A stretch of DNA of 64,000 bases from Rheum nobile (taxonomy: Eukaryota; Streptophyta; Magnoliopsida; Caryophyllales; Polygonaceae). The notes beneath the pieces were generated by a model. That model worked only from the letters and a program-made list of their open reading frames with translations. It made no database searches and had not been told where the DNA came from. The stretch covers positions 62,001-126,000 of the forward strand of contig WOAB01000142.1 in assembly GCA_027886185.1 (NCBI GenBank), read 5' to 3'. Shown in pieces: positions 21,728 through 32,455 of the stretch. The translations under genes were made by a program, and so were the position numbers. The stretch's first letter is position 1, and each line of letters begins with the position of its first letter.

Positions 21728-24700
21728 ATGCGAAGAGCCCTGAGCGCCGGTGAACTACCACACGATCCCGAACCCGAGCGTGCTTTTCACAGAAGAAGAA
21801 GAGAGCAAAGAGAAACAAGGACCCGAGCAATGGACGAGGCTGCACAATTGCAACAGCGACAACAAGAGTTGTTGCAACAACAACAGCAACAGTTGCAAGA
21901 GTTGCAACAACAAGTACTGAATCAGCAACAGGAGATGCAACAGCTGTTGAATGCGCCTCCGCCAATGACATTGGGTGACTATGTGCTGCCACGTCACCAA
22001 GGGCCCACATCTGGTGTGGTCCGACCTCCAGTTGCTGCAAGGAATTTTGAGCTGAAGCCGTCTTTGATAAATATGGTTCAGCAGAATCAGTTTGGAGGCC
22101 TACCGTCTGAGAATCCTCACCTGCATCTCAACACCTTTCTGGAGCTTATGGACACGGTGAAGATTCATGATGTCTCTAATGACGCGCTTTATTTGCGCGC
22201 CTTCTCATTCTCTTTGAGAGACAGGGCTAAGGCTTGGTTCAAGGCTCTACCTCAGGGCACTATCACGACATGGGATGAGTTGGCTAAGGCTTTCCTAACC
22301 AAGTACTTCCCCCCAAAGAAGACAGCTGAGATGAGGAATCAGATTAGTTCGTTTCAGATGAAAGATGGGGAGTCTCTGTATGAAGGTTGGGAGAGATTCA
22401 AAGAGCTTTTGTTGCTATGTCCTCACCATGGGCAAGATAAGTGGGTGTTGCTGCACACCTTCTACAACGCTATGGACAGCACTAATAGGATGCTCATTGA
22501 TGCCTCATCTGGAGGTACAATCATGGATATGCATGTTGATGTGGCTTGGGAGAAGATTGAGAGCATTGCCCAACACAACCACTACTATAATGATACTCGA
22601 TCGACTCCAAGCACTAAGAGGACAGCTGGTCTTTATGAGGTTGATAATGAGGTCTCTCAACAAGCTAGGATGGAGGCTATGGCTCATGAGATAAAGCAAC
22701 TAAAGTTGACTATGAATAGAGCTAAGCTGAAGAATGAAGAGAGTCCTGCTCAGGTTGTCTCAAATATGGTTTGTCAGTTCTGTGGGGAAGGTGATCACAC
22801 TATATCAACTTGCCAATTATTTGCTGCACAGGATGAGCCACGAGAGGGAGATGTGAACTACATGAACAACTTCAATCGGGGTCCTAGGAATGATCCTTAT
22901 TCCAACACCTATAACCCCGGTTGGAGGAATCACCCTAACTTCTCCTATGCCAACAACCAAGCTGCTCAGAGACCGCCTCCTGGTTTTCAACAAAGAGCTC
23001 CTCAACCCCAAGGCCAAGAGCGTGCCCAAACGTCTGGAGAGTCCAAGTTTGACTTGATCATGAAAGAGCTTCAGAACATCAACAAGGTATTGAAGAATCA
23101 TGATAGCTTGCATGCTCAGTATGCTTTGAACGCTCCTAGGCCCCAAGGTCAACTTCCCGGTCAAACTGAGGCTAATCCAAAAGGACAAATCAATGCTGTG
23201 TCCTTGAGGAGTGGTAAACAACTTGAAGATCCAAAGGTTGTAGATCTCAAGCAAAAGGGCAAAGCTGCTGAAGAGCCCGAAGAAGTTGTGATCAAAGAGA
23301 AGGAGGCTCCATACGTCCCACCTCCACCCTACAAGCCTCCCCTTCCCTTCCCACAAAGGAAGGCCCAAGCTCAGTTGGATCAACAATACGGCAAGTTTGT
23401 GGAGGTGCTAAAAAAACTCTACATCAACATCCCCTTCACCGATGCTCTCAAGCAAATGCCGTCTTATGTGAAGTTTTTGAAGGAGATCTTGTCCAACAAA
23501 AGGAAGTTGGATGACTGCCAATCAGTTTCTTTGAGTCAGGAGTGCAGTGCTCTAATTCAGAATAAGTTACCTCCTAAGCTTGGAGATCCTGGTAGTTTCA
23601 ATGTCCCCATGGTGATAGGTGATTGCACCTATGATGCCTTGTGTGATTTGGGGGCTAGTGTGAGCATCATCCCGCTCTCCATTTGCAAGGACTTGGACTT
23701 GGGGGAGCCGAGACCAGTGAGGATGACTTTGTATATGGCTGACAGGTCCGCAACTCGCCCCGTAGGTATTTTGGAGGACATACCCATCCAGATAGGTAAG
23801 TTCTTCATTCCTGTTGACTTCATTGTTTTGGATATTGATGCTAACTCTCCTGTCCCTATTATTTTGGGAAGACCCTTCTTAGCTACTGCAGGTGCACTAA
23901 TTGATGTGAAACAGGGTATTCTTTCCTTTACTATTGGGGATGAGAGAATTGAGTTTAATTTGTCCAAGGCTATTAAGCGACCTTCTTTTGAGGATGATGT
24001 ATCCAGGATTGATGTGGTTGCTCATGAAGTTCAAGAGTCCGTGATGTCTCTCATGATTGAGGACCCTTCAGAGCGTTACTTGATGAAGAGTGCGACCCAA
24101 GCTGAGAATCTGGAGCTACTTGCTGATGTGCTCTTTGACTTGGAGTCCACTGAAGAGATGCCTGAAGCATTTGTTGAAGCCCTTACCAGAGACGGTCCTA
24201 CTCCTAAGGAGGAGACCAAAGAGGCACCAAAGGTGGAGTTGAAGTCACTTCCATCTAATTTGAGGTATGAGTTCCTTGGACCCGATTCTACTTATCCGGT
24301 GATTGTCAATGCTAGTTTGAGTGATTGTGAAATTGAAAAATTGTTGCATGAACTTAGGTTGCATAGAAAAGCCATTGGATATTCTATTGATGATTTGAAA
24401 GGAATTAGTCCCTCAATGTGCATGCATAGGATTTTAATGGAAGATGACCATAAACCCTCCATTGAGCATCAAAGAAGACTTAATCCTATCATGAAAGAAG
24501 TAGTGAAAAAAGAAGTGCTGAAATTGTTAGATGCAGACATTATTTATCCTATTTCTGATAGTGCATGGGTTAGTCCTGTTCATGTTGTGCCTAAGAAGGG
24601 TGGAATGACTGTGGTGAAAAATGACAAGAATGAATTGATCCCTACTAGGACAGTCACTGGTTGGAGAATGTGCATTGACTATAGAAAATTGAACAAGGCC

Positions 24701-27163
24701 ACTAGAAAAGACCATTTTCCACTACCCTTCATAGATCAAATGCTAGAGAGGTTGGCCAAGCATTCACACTTTTGTTATTTGGATGGTTATAGTGGATTCT
24801 TTCAAATCCCTATTCATCCGGATGACCAAGAAAAAACCACTTTCACATGCCCCTATGGCACATTTGCCTATAGGAGAATGCCATTTGGTTTGTGTAATGC
24901 TCCGGGCACCTTTCAAAGATGCATGATGGCTATTTTTTCTGATTTGATTGAGGATATCATGGAGGTTTTCATGGATGATTTCTCCGTGTATGGTACTTCT
25001 TTTGATGCTTGCTTGTCTAACTTGTCTCGAGTTTTACAGCGGTGTGAGGAAGTTAACCTTGTATTGAATTGGGAAAAGTGTCATTTCATGGTAAGTGAAG
25101 GTATTGTGCTAGGGCATTTGGTTTCTAACCGCGGGATTGAGGTTGACAAGGCCAAGATTGAGATCATAGAGAAGATGCCACCTCCAACCTCGGTCAAGGG
25201 CATAAGAAGTTTTCTAGGACATGCCGGGTTCTATAGGAGGTTCATTCAGGATTTTTCAAAAATCTCCAAACCTCTTACTAACTTGCTCTTGAAGGATGCC
25301 TCCTTTGAATTTTCGAAGGAGTGTCTGGATGCTTTTTGCAGGTTAAAGGAGGCCTTGATTTCAGCACCTATTATACAACCCCCCGATTGGAACCTTCCAT
25401 TTGAGCTCATGTGTGATGCCAGCGACTATGCTGTAGGGGCTGTTCTGGGACAAAGGAAGGACAAGAAGCTACATGCTATCTACTATGCTAGTAGAACTCT
25501 TGATGAGGCCCAAGTGAATTATGCCACGACTGAGAAAGAGTTGCTTGCTATTGTCTTCGCCTTTGAGAAGTTCAGATCTTATTTGGTGGGTGCCAAAGTC
25601 ATTGTCTATACCGATCATGCTGCAATCAGGTATCTCTTGAGTAAGAAGGAGGCCAAGCCTAGACTGATCCGATGGATTCTTCTTCTTCAAGAGTTTGACT
25701 TAGAGATTAAAGACAAAAAGGGCACCGAGAATTTGGTTGCTGATCATTTATCTAGGTTGACTCAAGAGCAATTGGAGTGCACAAAAGAAGAGCCACCTAT
25801 TGATGATTCATTTCCTGATGATCACCTTTTCAGGATTGCTAATGAAGTCTTGACTCTTGCAAATTCAAGAATGCCGTGGTATGCTGATTTTGTCAACTAC
25901 TTGGTTTGCAACGAGTTGCCTCCTAAGCTCTCATTCCAACAGAAGAAGAAATTCTTGTCTGATGTTCGGCATTATTTTTGGGATGAGCCCTTGCTTTTCA
26001 AGAGGTGTGCTGATGGAGTTATTAGAAGATGTGTTCCTGAGGAGGAGGTAGAGAGTGTCATCACTCATTGTCATTCTCTACCATGTGGAGGACATGCTGG
26101 GTCCTCAAAGACTACTACAAAGATTCTGAATTCAGACCTCTATTGGCCTTCTATGTTCAAGGATGTGCACCGTTTCATTGCTTCATGTGATGCATGTCAA
26201 CGTACGGGGAACATCTCAAGGAGGAACGAAATGCCTCTTAACAACATTCAGGAGGTTGAGATCTTTGATGTATGGGGAATAGATTTCATGGGACCTTTTC
26301 CGCCGTCATGCTCTAACAAGTATATTCTTGTGGCGGTGGATTATGTGTCCAAGTGGGTGGAAGCCATTGCCTCACCGACTAATGATTCAAGAGTGGTGTC
26401 TAAGTTCTTTAACAAGGTGATCTTTCCAAGGTTTGGGACTCCAAGAGTTGTGATAAGTGATGGAGGATCCCACTTTATTGAGAAGAAGTTTGAGGCTTTG
26501 CTGAATAAGTATGGGGTTACGCACCGGGTTGCAACTCCATATCATCCTCAAACTAGTGGACAAGTGGAGGTCTCTAACCGAGAGATCAAGGCTATCTTAG
26601 AGAAGACCGTATCCCGATCCCGGAAAGATTGGGCGATGAAGCTTGATGACGCTCTTTGGGCTTATAGGACAGCATTCAAGACTCCCATTGGCACAACTCC
26701 TTACCGACTGATTTATGGGAAGTCTTGTCATCTACCGGTGGAACTTGAACACAAAGCGTATTGGGCAATCAAATTGTTCAACTACGACATGAAGGAAGCC
26801 GGTGAGAAAAGGATGCTGCAATTACAAGAGCTTGAGGAGTTGAGATTAGATGCTTATGAGAATGCCCGGATTTATAAGGAGAGAACTAAGAGGTGGCATG
26901 ACAAGCACATTCTCCCTAGAGAATTTCATGAAGGCGATCTCGTCTTGTTATACAATTCTAGGTTGAGACTTTTTCCGGGAAAGCTGAAATCCCGATGGTA
27001 TGGTCCGTTCCAAGTACGGAAGGTGTACCCTCACGGTGCAATTGAGATATGGAGTGAAGAAACGGGACAATTCAAGGTGAACGGGCAGCGGCTCAAGAAG
27101 TACATTGCGGGTGCCCCGATCAAGATGACCGTTTCCGTCCTCCTTCTCGATCCGGTCCCTTGA
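21728..27163 (+). CDS. gag-pol: Athila Gag-Pol polyprotein
   Basis: One open frame of 1,811 residues; the ATG at 21728 is preferred over an upstream TTG at 21641. Order: Gln-rich N-terminus (about 30-85), Gag domain (about 90-300), C-x2-C-x4-H-x4-C knuckle (CQFCGEGDHTISTC, near 350), PYSNTYNPGW and LRSGK motifs, protease with an LCDLGASVSIIP site (about 640), RT with CIDYRKLN and catalytic VFMDDFSV (about 980-1085), RNase H (about 1210-1330), integrase with an HHCC-type finger and DDE residues in WGIDFMG, ISDGGSHF and GQVEVSNRE (about 1450-1670), then a C-terminal module. It makes particle proteins and enzymes for reverse transcription and integration. No stop or frameshift is seen, so it may be active. 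The DLGA protease site departs from D-S/T-G-A, as in the relative at 15.4 kb. Confidence 0.95.
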   Translation: MRRALSAGELPHDPEPERAFHRRRREQRETRTRAMDEAAQLQQRQQELLQQQQQQLQELQQQVLNQQQEMQQLLNAPPPMTLGDYVLPRHQGPTSGVVRPPVAARNFELKPSLINMVQQNQFGGLPSENPHLHLNTFLELMDTVKIHDVSNDALYLRAFSFSLRDRAKAWFKALPQGTITTWDELAKAFLTKYFPPKKTAEMRNQISSFQMKDGESLYEGWERFKELLLLCPHHGQDKWVLLHTFYNAMDSTNRMLIDASSGGTIMDMHVDVAWEKIESIAQHNHYYNDTRSTPSTKRTAGLYEVDNEVSQQARMEAMAHEIKQLKLTMNRAKLKNEESPAQVVSNMVCQFCGEGDHTISTCQLFAAQDEPREGDVNYMNNFNRGPRNDPYSNTYNPGWRNHPNFSYANNQAAQRPPPGFQQRAPQPQGQERAQTSGESKFDLIMKELQNINKVLKNHDSLHAQYALNAPRPQGQLPGQTEANPKGQINAVSLRSGKQLEDPKVVDLKQKGKAAEEPEEVVIKEKEAPYVPPPPYKPPLPFPQRKAQAQLDQQYGKFVEVLKKLYINIPFTDALKQMPSYVKFLKEILSNKRKLDDCQSVSLSQECSALIQNKLPPKLGDPGSFNVPMVIGDCTYDALCDLGASVSIIPLSICKDLDLGEPRPVRMTLYMADRSATRPVGILEDIPIQIGKFFIPVDFIVLDIDANSPVPIILGRPFLATAGALIDVKQGILSFTIGDERIEFNLSKAIKRPSFEDDVSRIDVVAHEVQESVMSLMIEDPSERYLMKSATQAENLELLADVLFDLESTEEMPEAFVEALTRDGPTPKEETKEAPKVELKSLPSNLRYEFLGPDSTYPVIVNASLSDCEIEKLLHELRLHRKAIGYSIDDLKGISPSMCMHRILMEDDHKPSIEHQRRLNPIMKEVVKKEVLKLLDADIIYPISDSAWVSPVHVVPKKGGMTVVKNDKNELIPTRTVTGWRMCIDYRKLNKATRKDHFPLPFIDQMLERLAKHSHFCYLDGYSGFFQIPIHPDDQEKTTFTCPYGTFAYRRMPFGLCNAPGTFQRCMMAIFSDLIEDIMEVFMDDFSVYGTSFDACLSNLSRVLQRCEEVNLVLNWEKCHFMVSEGIVLGHLVSNRGIEVDKAKIEIIEKMPPPTSVKGIRSFLGHAGFYRRFIQDFSKISKPLTNLLLKDASFEFSKECLDAFCRLKEALISAPIIQPPDWNLPFELMCDASDYAVGAVLGQRKDKKLHAIYYASRTLDEAQVNYATTEKELLAIVFAFEKFRSYLVGAKVIVYTDHAAIRYLLSKKEAKPRLIRWILLLQEFDLEIKDKKGTENLVADHLSRLTQEQLECTKEEPPIDDSFPDDHLFRIANEVLTLANSRMPWYADFVNYLVCNELPPKLSFQQKKKFLSDVRHYFWDEPLLFKRCADGVIRRCVPEEEVESVITHCHSLPCGGHAGSSKTTTKILNSDLYWPSMFKDVHRFIASCDACQRTGNISRRNEMPLNNIQEVEIFDVWGIDFMGPFPPSCSNKYILVAVDYVSKWVEAIASPTNDSRVVSKFFNKVIFPRFGTPRVVISDGGSHFIEKKFEALLNKYGVTHRVATPYHPQTSGQVEVSNREIKAILEKTVSRSRKDWAMKLDDALWAYRTAFKTPIGTTPYRLIYGKSCHLPVELEHKAYWAIKLFNYDMKEAGEKRMLQLQELEELRLDAYENARIYKERTKRWHDKHILPREFHEGDLVLLYNSRLRLFPGKLKSRWYGPFQVRKVYPHGAIEIWSEETGQFKVNGQRLKKYIAGAPIKMTVSVLLLDPVP

Positions 27164-28260
27164 GAGTCGACGAAAGGTCAAGCTAATGACCGTAAACAAG
27201 CGCTGGATGGGAGGCAACCCATCAGGTACGTTTTCTTCCCTTCTTTCTTCTTTCTTTATGCCTCTCAACTGAGCGTGATCCGACCTTGACCCGACCGGGT
27301 TTCAGCCCGGGTTACGCCCAGTTATCTCTTTCTCTCTCTCAAAAAAAAAAAAAAAAAAAAAAAAAAAGAAAAAAAAAAGAGTGTGGGTTAACTGAACGTA
27401 ACCCGGCCTCGACCCGACCGGGTTTCAGCCCGGGTTACGCCCAGACTTTAACTCCCCTTTTATTCCCAACCTCGACCGGGTACCATACCCAAACCTTTCT
27501 TCTCTCTCTCTCTCCTCTCGTCTCTCGCGTCTCCCTCTCGCTCGCACCAGCCACCGCTCCTCCCGCGCACCCACCGGCGAGCCACCGAGCCACCGCCTAG
27601 CGCCTTGCACCGCGTCCACCGCTCCTTCCTCCCCTCCTTCGTTTACCCTCTATCCATCCTTAAGCACTCAAGGTATAATTTCTAACCCTCAATCTAGTTT
27701 ACACTATTGGATTTTGGGTATATGGATGTTTGTCTTGTTGATTTGGATGCTAGATAATTCGGATTTGGTGAATATTTGGGCATAATTTCGAGCTTGTTGT
27801 TTCCCTAACATTGTTAGGTTAATTTCTAGGTTTGGAGAATTGCTTGAATTGGGTGATTATTTGGGTCAAATTTCCGAGCTTGAAGATTTCCTAGCAATGT
27901 TAGATTGTGTTCAAGTGTTGTTAATTTGAGGGTGAAATTTCATTTTGCAATTGCTTGTGGTTGGTGGTTTGGGTGACTTCTTATGGTGTACTCTTGGTTT
28001 GTTCTTGATACTATGTGATCCTTGATGGGTGGTTGATTCATGCGTTTGCGTTTCTTATGCTCGAGTTGTTGCTTGTTCTTGCTAGCATACACTCTTTGTT
28101 ACTTAGTGGCTCGTGTCACTTCTTGTGCTATGCTTGTGAATGTGCATATAAACTAGTTGGGAATAAGCATGTTTGCCCCTTTGTGCTGAAATTGTGGGTC
28201 GTTCTTGCCGGAACGATAATTATGTGGGTATGCATTACCTTGGTTTTGCGTGTTCTTTTG

Positions 28261-28294
28261 TGGAAGTCAAGCTTGGGGGAGGTTATATCATGGT
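28261..28294 (+). repeat. PPT-like repeat copy 1
   Basis: A 34-bp string containing CAAGCTTGGGGGAGGTT, repeated exactly or nearly so at 29174-29207 and in a weaker form at 28572-28592. Internal purine tracts like these could prime extra plus strands. Confidence 0.6.
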
Positions 28295-28336
28295 TCCGCT
28301 TCTGGGCGCTCCCAGCCCCTCCATACAATCCAATCC

Positions 28337-28480
28337 ATGCTAAGGGCCCTGAACCAGAATGTGAAGGGCGGATTTTCTGCGGTCAACTCCCGCCTGGACA
28401 CTATCCATGATGAGGTCCACCAATTGCGTGATGAGTTTCATAGCTGGCGCTCCCCCAGAGACCAACCCCCACAAGAGTAG
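28337..28480 (+). pseudogene. Short coiled-coil frame in the Athila 3' region
   Basis: A 47-residue frame starting MLRALNQNVKGG with regular hydrophobic spacing (RLDTIHDEVHQLRDEF), a coiled-coil signature. It lacks a promoter of its own and is probably the surviving end of a former third ORF. Function unknown; a chance frame cannot be excluded. Confidence 0.35.
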
Positions 28481-29173
28481 ACTCCTCCTCATCCCTTGTA
28501 CAGTGGTCGAATAATTGTGAGTACTCCTTTTTCCTTACGCTTTATTTTCTACATTGGGGACAATGTCGGATTTAAGCTTGGGGGCGGGGTGTATTTTCAT
28601 CTTGCATTGCATATAGTTTGCATGATTAGTTGCATTTTTGTTTGCATTCGCATTTTATTTTATTTTATTTCATTTTATTTTATTTTGTGTTAGTAGCACT
28701 TTCTCCCTGCTCGATCCTTTGTAGGTTCTTGTAACGGTGCATGTACCATGAGTCCTCTTAATATGCCTTGGCTGTTGATATTGAAATTGCATGTGGACTT
28801 TGACTAAGATATGTTAGAACCGACACTCTAGACAAAAATGTCCTGGTGAGCTTTGTGGCCTTTCTTGGACTACTTTTGCAAAAGTCCTCTCGTTTTCTTC
28901 ATGTGTGTGAACTCTCTTTGTGTGCTAACTCTAGAACTTGCATTAATATCTTCTTTGAGGCCACACTCACGACTTATGTGCATGACATTAAAAGGATTGA
29001 GGCATTGTTTTTATTAACCTTTTTCATCCTTGGCCACCCTATTTATGTATCCTTTGCTTGAAGCCCATTGTGCCTTATTGCCTATTCTTTGGAAGCTCCA
29101 CAAAAGCATACCGAGCCTAAAAGTTCATCCTTCCCATCCGGGGATTAGGATAGTTAAATTGTTGTTGCTAGAG

Positions 29174-29207
29174 TGGAAGTCAAGCTTGGGGGAGGTTATA
29201 TCATGGT
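29174..29207 (+). repeat. PPT-like repeat copy 2
   Basis: Second copy of the 34-bp string at 28261-28294, 880 bp closer to the 3' LTR. Confidence 0.6.
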
Positions 29208-29840
29208 GGTTAGAAATGTGCAAAAATTTGTATACTGTCTCCTTTCCTTGTTCTCTATTGTGATGCTTCTTCTTCTCTAAAAAAAAAAAAACACTGAAAA
29301 GAAGAAGAAGCAATTAAATAAAAGGGATTAGACACTATATATCATATGTAAGGGTTAAGTTGTATGGGTTTGAAGGTTAAAATTCATTGTATGGGTTATT
29401 TTTGCTTGGCGTTGTCTTGGTAAGATCCTCTTCCCCGGATTTAGCTCCTCATGGCCTAAATATCCCTATGCCCTATGTTATACCTTGGCCCCATTACAAC
29501 CTTCGAAAAGCCCTCATGATTTTTGTTGTGTGCATGGTCTTTAGTGGTGGAGATTAAGAACACTGTTGCAAGCTTATGGTAGTTTAGCATTCAAAGTTGA
29601 GAATTAATATTGAGTGGAAACACATGCCTAAACACATGAGTGTGAGTGACTTTGGTCCTGGTGAGGTCTTGAGTGAAGGAACTGATTGTACTCTTGTCAT
29701 TGATTGAGAAGCATGCTATGACGGACTTTGTCATTTGTTTGGCCTTTCATGGTTATTGGTCATATGTCTTTTGGATAGAAACAGCTTTTGCATATTTTGT
29801 GTACTCATTGTCATGTACTTGCTTGAGGACAAGCAAGGTT

Positions 29841-29856
29841 CAAGCTTGGGAGATTT
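29841..29856 (+). other. Polypurine tract before the Athila 3' LTR
   Basis: CAAGCTTGGGAGATTT abuts the 3' LTR start. It keeps the AAGCTTGGG core of the internal PPT-like repeats. Confidence 0.6.
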
Positions 29857-31390
29857 TGATAGCATGCATTTAGACTAGTTTAGATCACGTTTATTTCCGT
29901 CATTGTGGTTTGTTTTGCTCCTTTTCCTTTTAGTTTTATTTGGTTTTAGTAGATTAGTAGAGTTCGGGGTCTACTCTTGCGTTTGTCTCATTTCAGGATC
30001 TCTTGGAGGCATTTTTGGAGAATGATGGCGTTGATGTGATGATGTTCGAGTGGATGGCTCGAGGGCGCGGATGATAAGAAGGAGCAGGGACCGAGGCCGA
30101 TCAAAGAGAGTGTCCGAGCCAAGAACTAAAAAAGGAGACTGAGCCAAATCCGGCCATTACCCGGCCGGATCACGCCCCTGCCCTTGGCCAGCACAGCGGC
30201 TCGTCAACTGAACGTCACCCGGGCCGTGACCCGGCCGGATGACACACCGGGTCATGTCAACTGAACGTCACCCGGGCCGTGACCCGGCCGGATGACACAC
30301 CGGATCAGCACCCAGGAATTCGCCCGGATGACACACCGGGTCATGTCACCTGAACGTCACCCGGGCTGTGACCCGGCCGGGTTTCAGACCGGGTCGGGAC
30401 GCCGTTTCGTTTCTGGCTCGTTTTATCCCGAGCGTTTTGCCTTCTATTCGTAGGGGGTATAAAAGCAAAGTGGAAACTGCTATTCCTGATATCTTGTAAC
30501 TGCCTTAGACGTTTCTAAACTCTCAAAAACCCTAGGGAAAACTTGGAGATTTTGGCTAGCCTCGATTGTTGGAATCTCGTATCTCTTTGGAGAAGACAAT
30601 TGGTATGTTGTTTCTTTCAATGAAATTGATTTCTCTTTCTCTCATGTCTAGCTAAATCCTCTTTTCTAAGGTTGGGTGAACCCAATGGTGATTTGATAAG
30701 GTTTGATTGGTGGTGTTTGATTGTATGGTTATGTGAATGTGAATTGATTCTATCATAGGTTGCTTAATGACCTAATTACTTTGTAATTGGGATTTCTAAT
30801 TAGAATTTGAGACCGACCGGAGATAATGATAATTGGAGATTGATGTTAAATGGATCCCTAGGATAGAACTTGTGGGTTAATTGCGTGACCATCGATTTAA
30901 CCCTTTGTGGTGCTTGACTATCGATTAGGTTTTTGGATGAGTAGATTCCGCTGAGACCGACCGGAGATGTTGTTTCTACTTGTCCATTGATCTATGTAGA
31001 ACTTAATGGACCTAAATCGGATTAGCTTTATGCGAAAGTGATTGCTAATCGAATTTAGGTACATACACTATTGTCTGACCATGAAGTAGTGTTGATATTA
31101 GATAGTGAGACCTTCAATTTACATTTGCATTGAAATATAATTAAATATTGCTTAGAATCTATCGTATCACCATTGTGGGGAGCCTAACCTTGGAAGCCTT
31201 TTTCCTTGATTGATAATCTTGTTTTGCTTGATAATTGTTACCATTGAAACCAAACCGAATTGCAACCTTTTCTTGTTTACGACTTAATCTATTAGTTGAA
31301 TTGACAATTGGTACTACATAGTCCCAGAGTTCGACACCTTGGTACTACAACCGAACCCGTACACTTGCGGGGTAGGATTTGGACCTATCA
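29857..31390 (+). repeat. 3' LTR of Athila
   Basis: 1,534 bp, same length as the 5' LTR with two observed substitutions. Followed by the TSD TAGAT at 31391-31395. Confidence 0.95.
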
Positions 31391-31395
31391 TAGAT

Positions 31396-31552
31396 GTGAA
31401 GGGTTATTGGTAAACGAGTTTCGTCGAGGCAGAGGCCGACCAAAAAAGAGTTGGAAAGAGGTGGTTAAGCATGATCTGACTCTCCTGACACTGACGGAGG
31501 ACATGGCTCAGAACATGAAGCTTTGGAGGGAAAAGATTAGGGTTGAGGATTG
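31396..31552 (+). pseudogene. RTE reverse transcriptase, C-terminal tail
   Basis: Continuation of the RTE LINE ORF split by Athila: an RRGRGRPKKSW-type motif and a tail ending near 31552. The following 245 bp are the LINE 3' UTR ending in (TTG)n. It directly continues the frame left at 20061. Confidence 0.75.
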
Positions 31553-31811
31553 ATTTTGACAGGAGGGTGGGCAGTTTGTTGTTGTGCTTGTATCCTGGTT
31601 CCCGCTTGTCTGGTTGTTTCCTGCTTTGTTTCGTTTATTTTCTGCTTGTTTTGGTTACTTTTTGCTTATGTGTCACTATCTTCTGGGTCTATCGGGAAAC
31701 ATCCTCTCGAATTGCTTCGAGGAATGGGTGTGTACATCTGGACCCCCCAGACCCTATCGTTGGTGAGACTATACTGGGTCGATTGTTGTTGTTGTTGTAT
31801 AGTCAATTGTA

Positions 31812-32259
31812 CTTTGTTCACATAACTATAACTTAGTTGTAACCTTTGGAAAATACATGTAGTTATAGTTAATTGTACTTTGTTCACAAATGCCCTAGAT
31901 CAATTGGAAAATACATGTATTTGTTCCCAAATGCCGGAAGGCAGTTGTTCAATATTTGCAATGTTTTCACTGCAGCTGACAGTGATGACTGACGAGAGGG
32001 AAAATATATAGTCCAAATTTTGTGAATAAATCAAGTCCAAGATTACTATAAATGCCACACGAAGAAGAGCAAGATTTCATGCAATGGTTGTCGTTGTGTG
32101 TATTCTGGAACGTTTCTATTGTCTCGATCTGATAATTGGAAACAAGGAATGAATCCTTTTACACTGAAAAAATAAAACGGGGTAGAAAGGAAGGCCGAAG
32201 AGAGTACAGAACAATATCAAGCTAAAAGCTTCAATTATGTTTACTTGATGTACTGAGAC
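31812..32259. other. Low-complexity start, then unassigned sequence
   Basis: First 110 bp carry two more copies of the ATACATGTAGTTATAG unit seen before the RTE element. The rest has no clear gene; on the minus strand it would be the 3' side of the unrecognised exon at 32256-32455. Confidence 0.4.
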
Positions 32260-32455
32260 ATCCATTTGAAGCCCTCGCCATAACCCATCTTGCGAACGAT
32301 ACTTCACATGAATATCTCAATGGGGCGCACATTTGAGTCTGAAAGGTTTACTTTCCCCTTGCCGGTGGTGCAGCTTGCAAGCCCAAGATGGTAGCGCAGC
32401 TCGTCTTCTGAAGCTGCATACAGAATGTTGATCTTGTTCCCTAGGATTTCTCCAT
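32256..32455 (-). pseudogene. Unrecognised gene, 3'-terminal exon fragment
   Basis: On the minus strand one frame runs about 66 codons with ordinary protein-like composition (it includes NKINILYAASEDELRYH and ends GYGEGFKWMSQYIK). A single internal stop at 32304-32306 separates the last 16 residues. Base use is more balanced than in neighbouring DNA. Upstream it is cut off at 32455/32456, where a PMD fragment begins. I do not recognise the family. It may be a captured or stranded piece of a host gene; no signal or membrane segment is visible. Confidence 0.35.

Larger units (their letters stand above)
27164..29840 (+). other. Athila region between pol and the 3' LTR
   Basis: About 2.7 kb, the place where many Athila elements carry an env-like ORF. 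Contents: duplicated GC-rich LTR subrepeat (27268-27321, 27390-27444) around an A-run (27342-27379); a pair of about 100-bp direct repeats (about 27765-27800 and 27860-27900) with an ATTTGGG..AATTTC..GAGCTTG pattern; a short coiled-coil frame (28337-28480); and repeated PPT-like motifs. No full env-like protein or membrane segment pair can be supported. Confidence 0.6.
20067..31390 (+). mobile_element. Athila-type Ty3/gypsy retrotransposon, intact-looking
   Basis: An 11,324-bp element with two 1,534-bp LTRs (TGATAG..CTATCA), a perfect 5-bp TSD, a tRNA-Asp-type PBS, one long uninterrupted gag-pol ORF, a 2.7-kb downstream region and a PPT. By eye the LTRs differ at two sites only (about 20570 versus 30366, and about 20614 versus 30404), so insertion was very recent. 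It lies inside the RTE LINE. It is the only potentially autonomous retrotransposon in the window. Confidence 0.95.
19371..31797 (+). mobile_element. RTE-type LINE, 5'-truncated
   Basis: Flanked by a perfect 14-bp duplication TATAGTCAATTGTA (19357-19370 and 31798-31811). The 3' end carries the (TTG)n tail typical of plant RTE elements. Its own sequence is only about 1.1 kb; an Athila retrotransposon of 11.3 kb sits inside it. The 5' truncation and microsatellite tail fit target-primed reverse transcription. Confidence 0.85.

Noticed and set aside
28015..28410. Env-like membrane protein in Athila
   Set aside because: The hydrophobic frame has an irregular, intron-like base composition and no conserved Athila env motif that I can see; only the short coiled coil at 28337 was kept.
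31543..31836. Hydrophobic proteins after the RTE tail
   Set aside because: Three overlapping frames in T-rich LINE 3' UTR; no conserved start and no domain.
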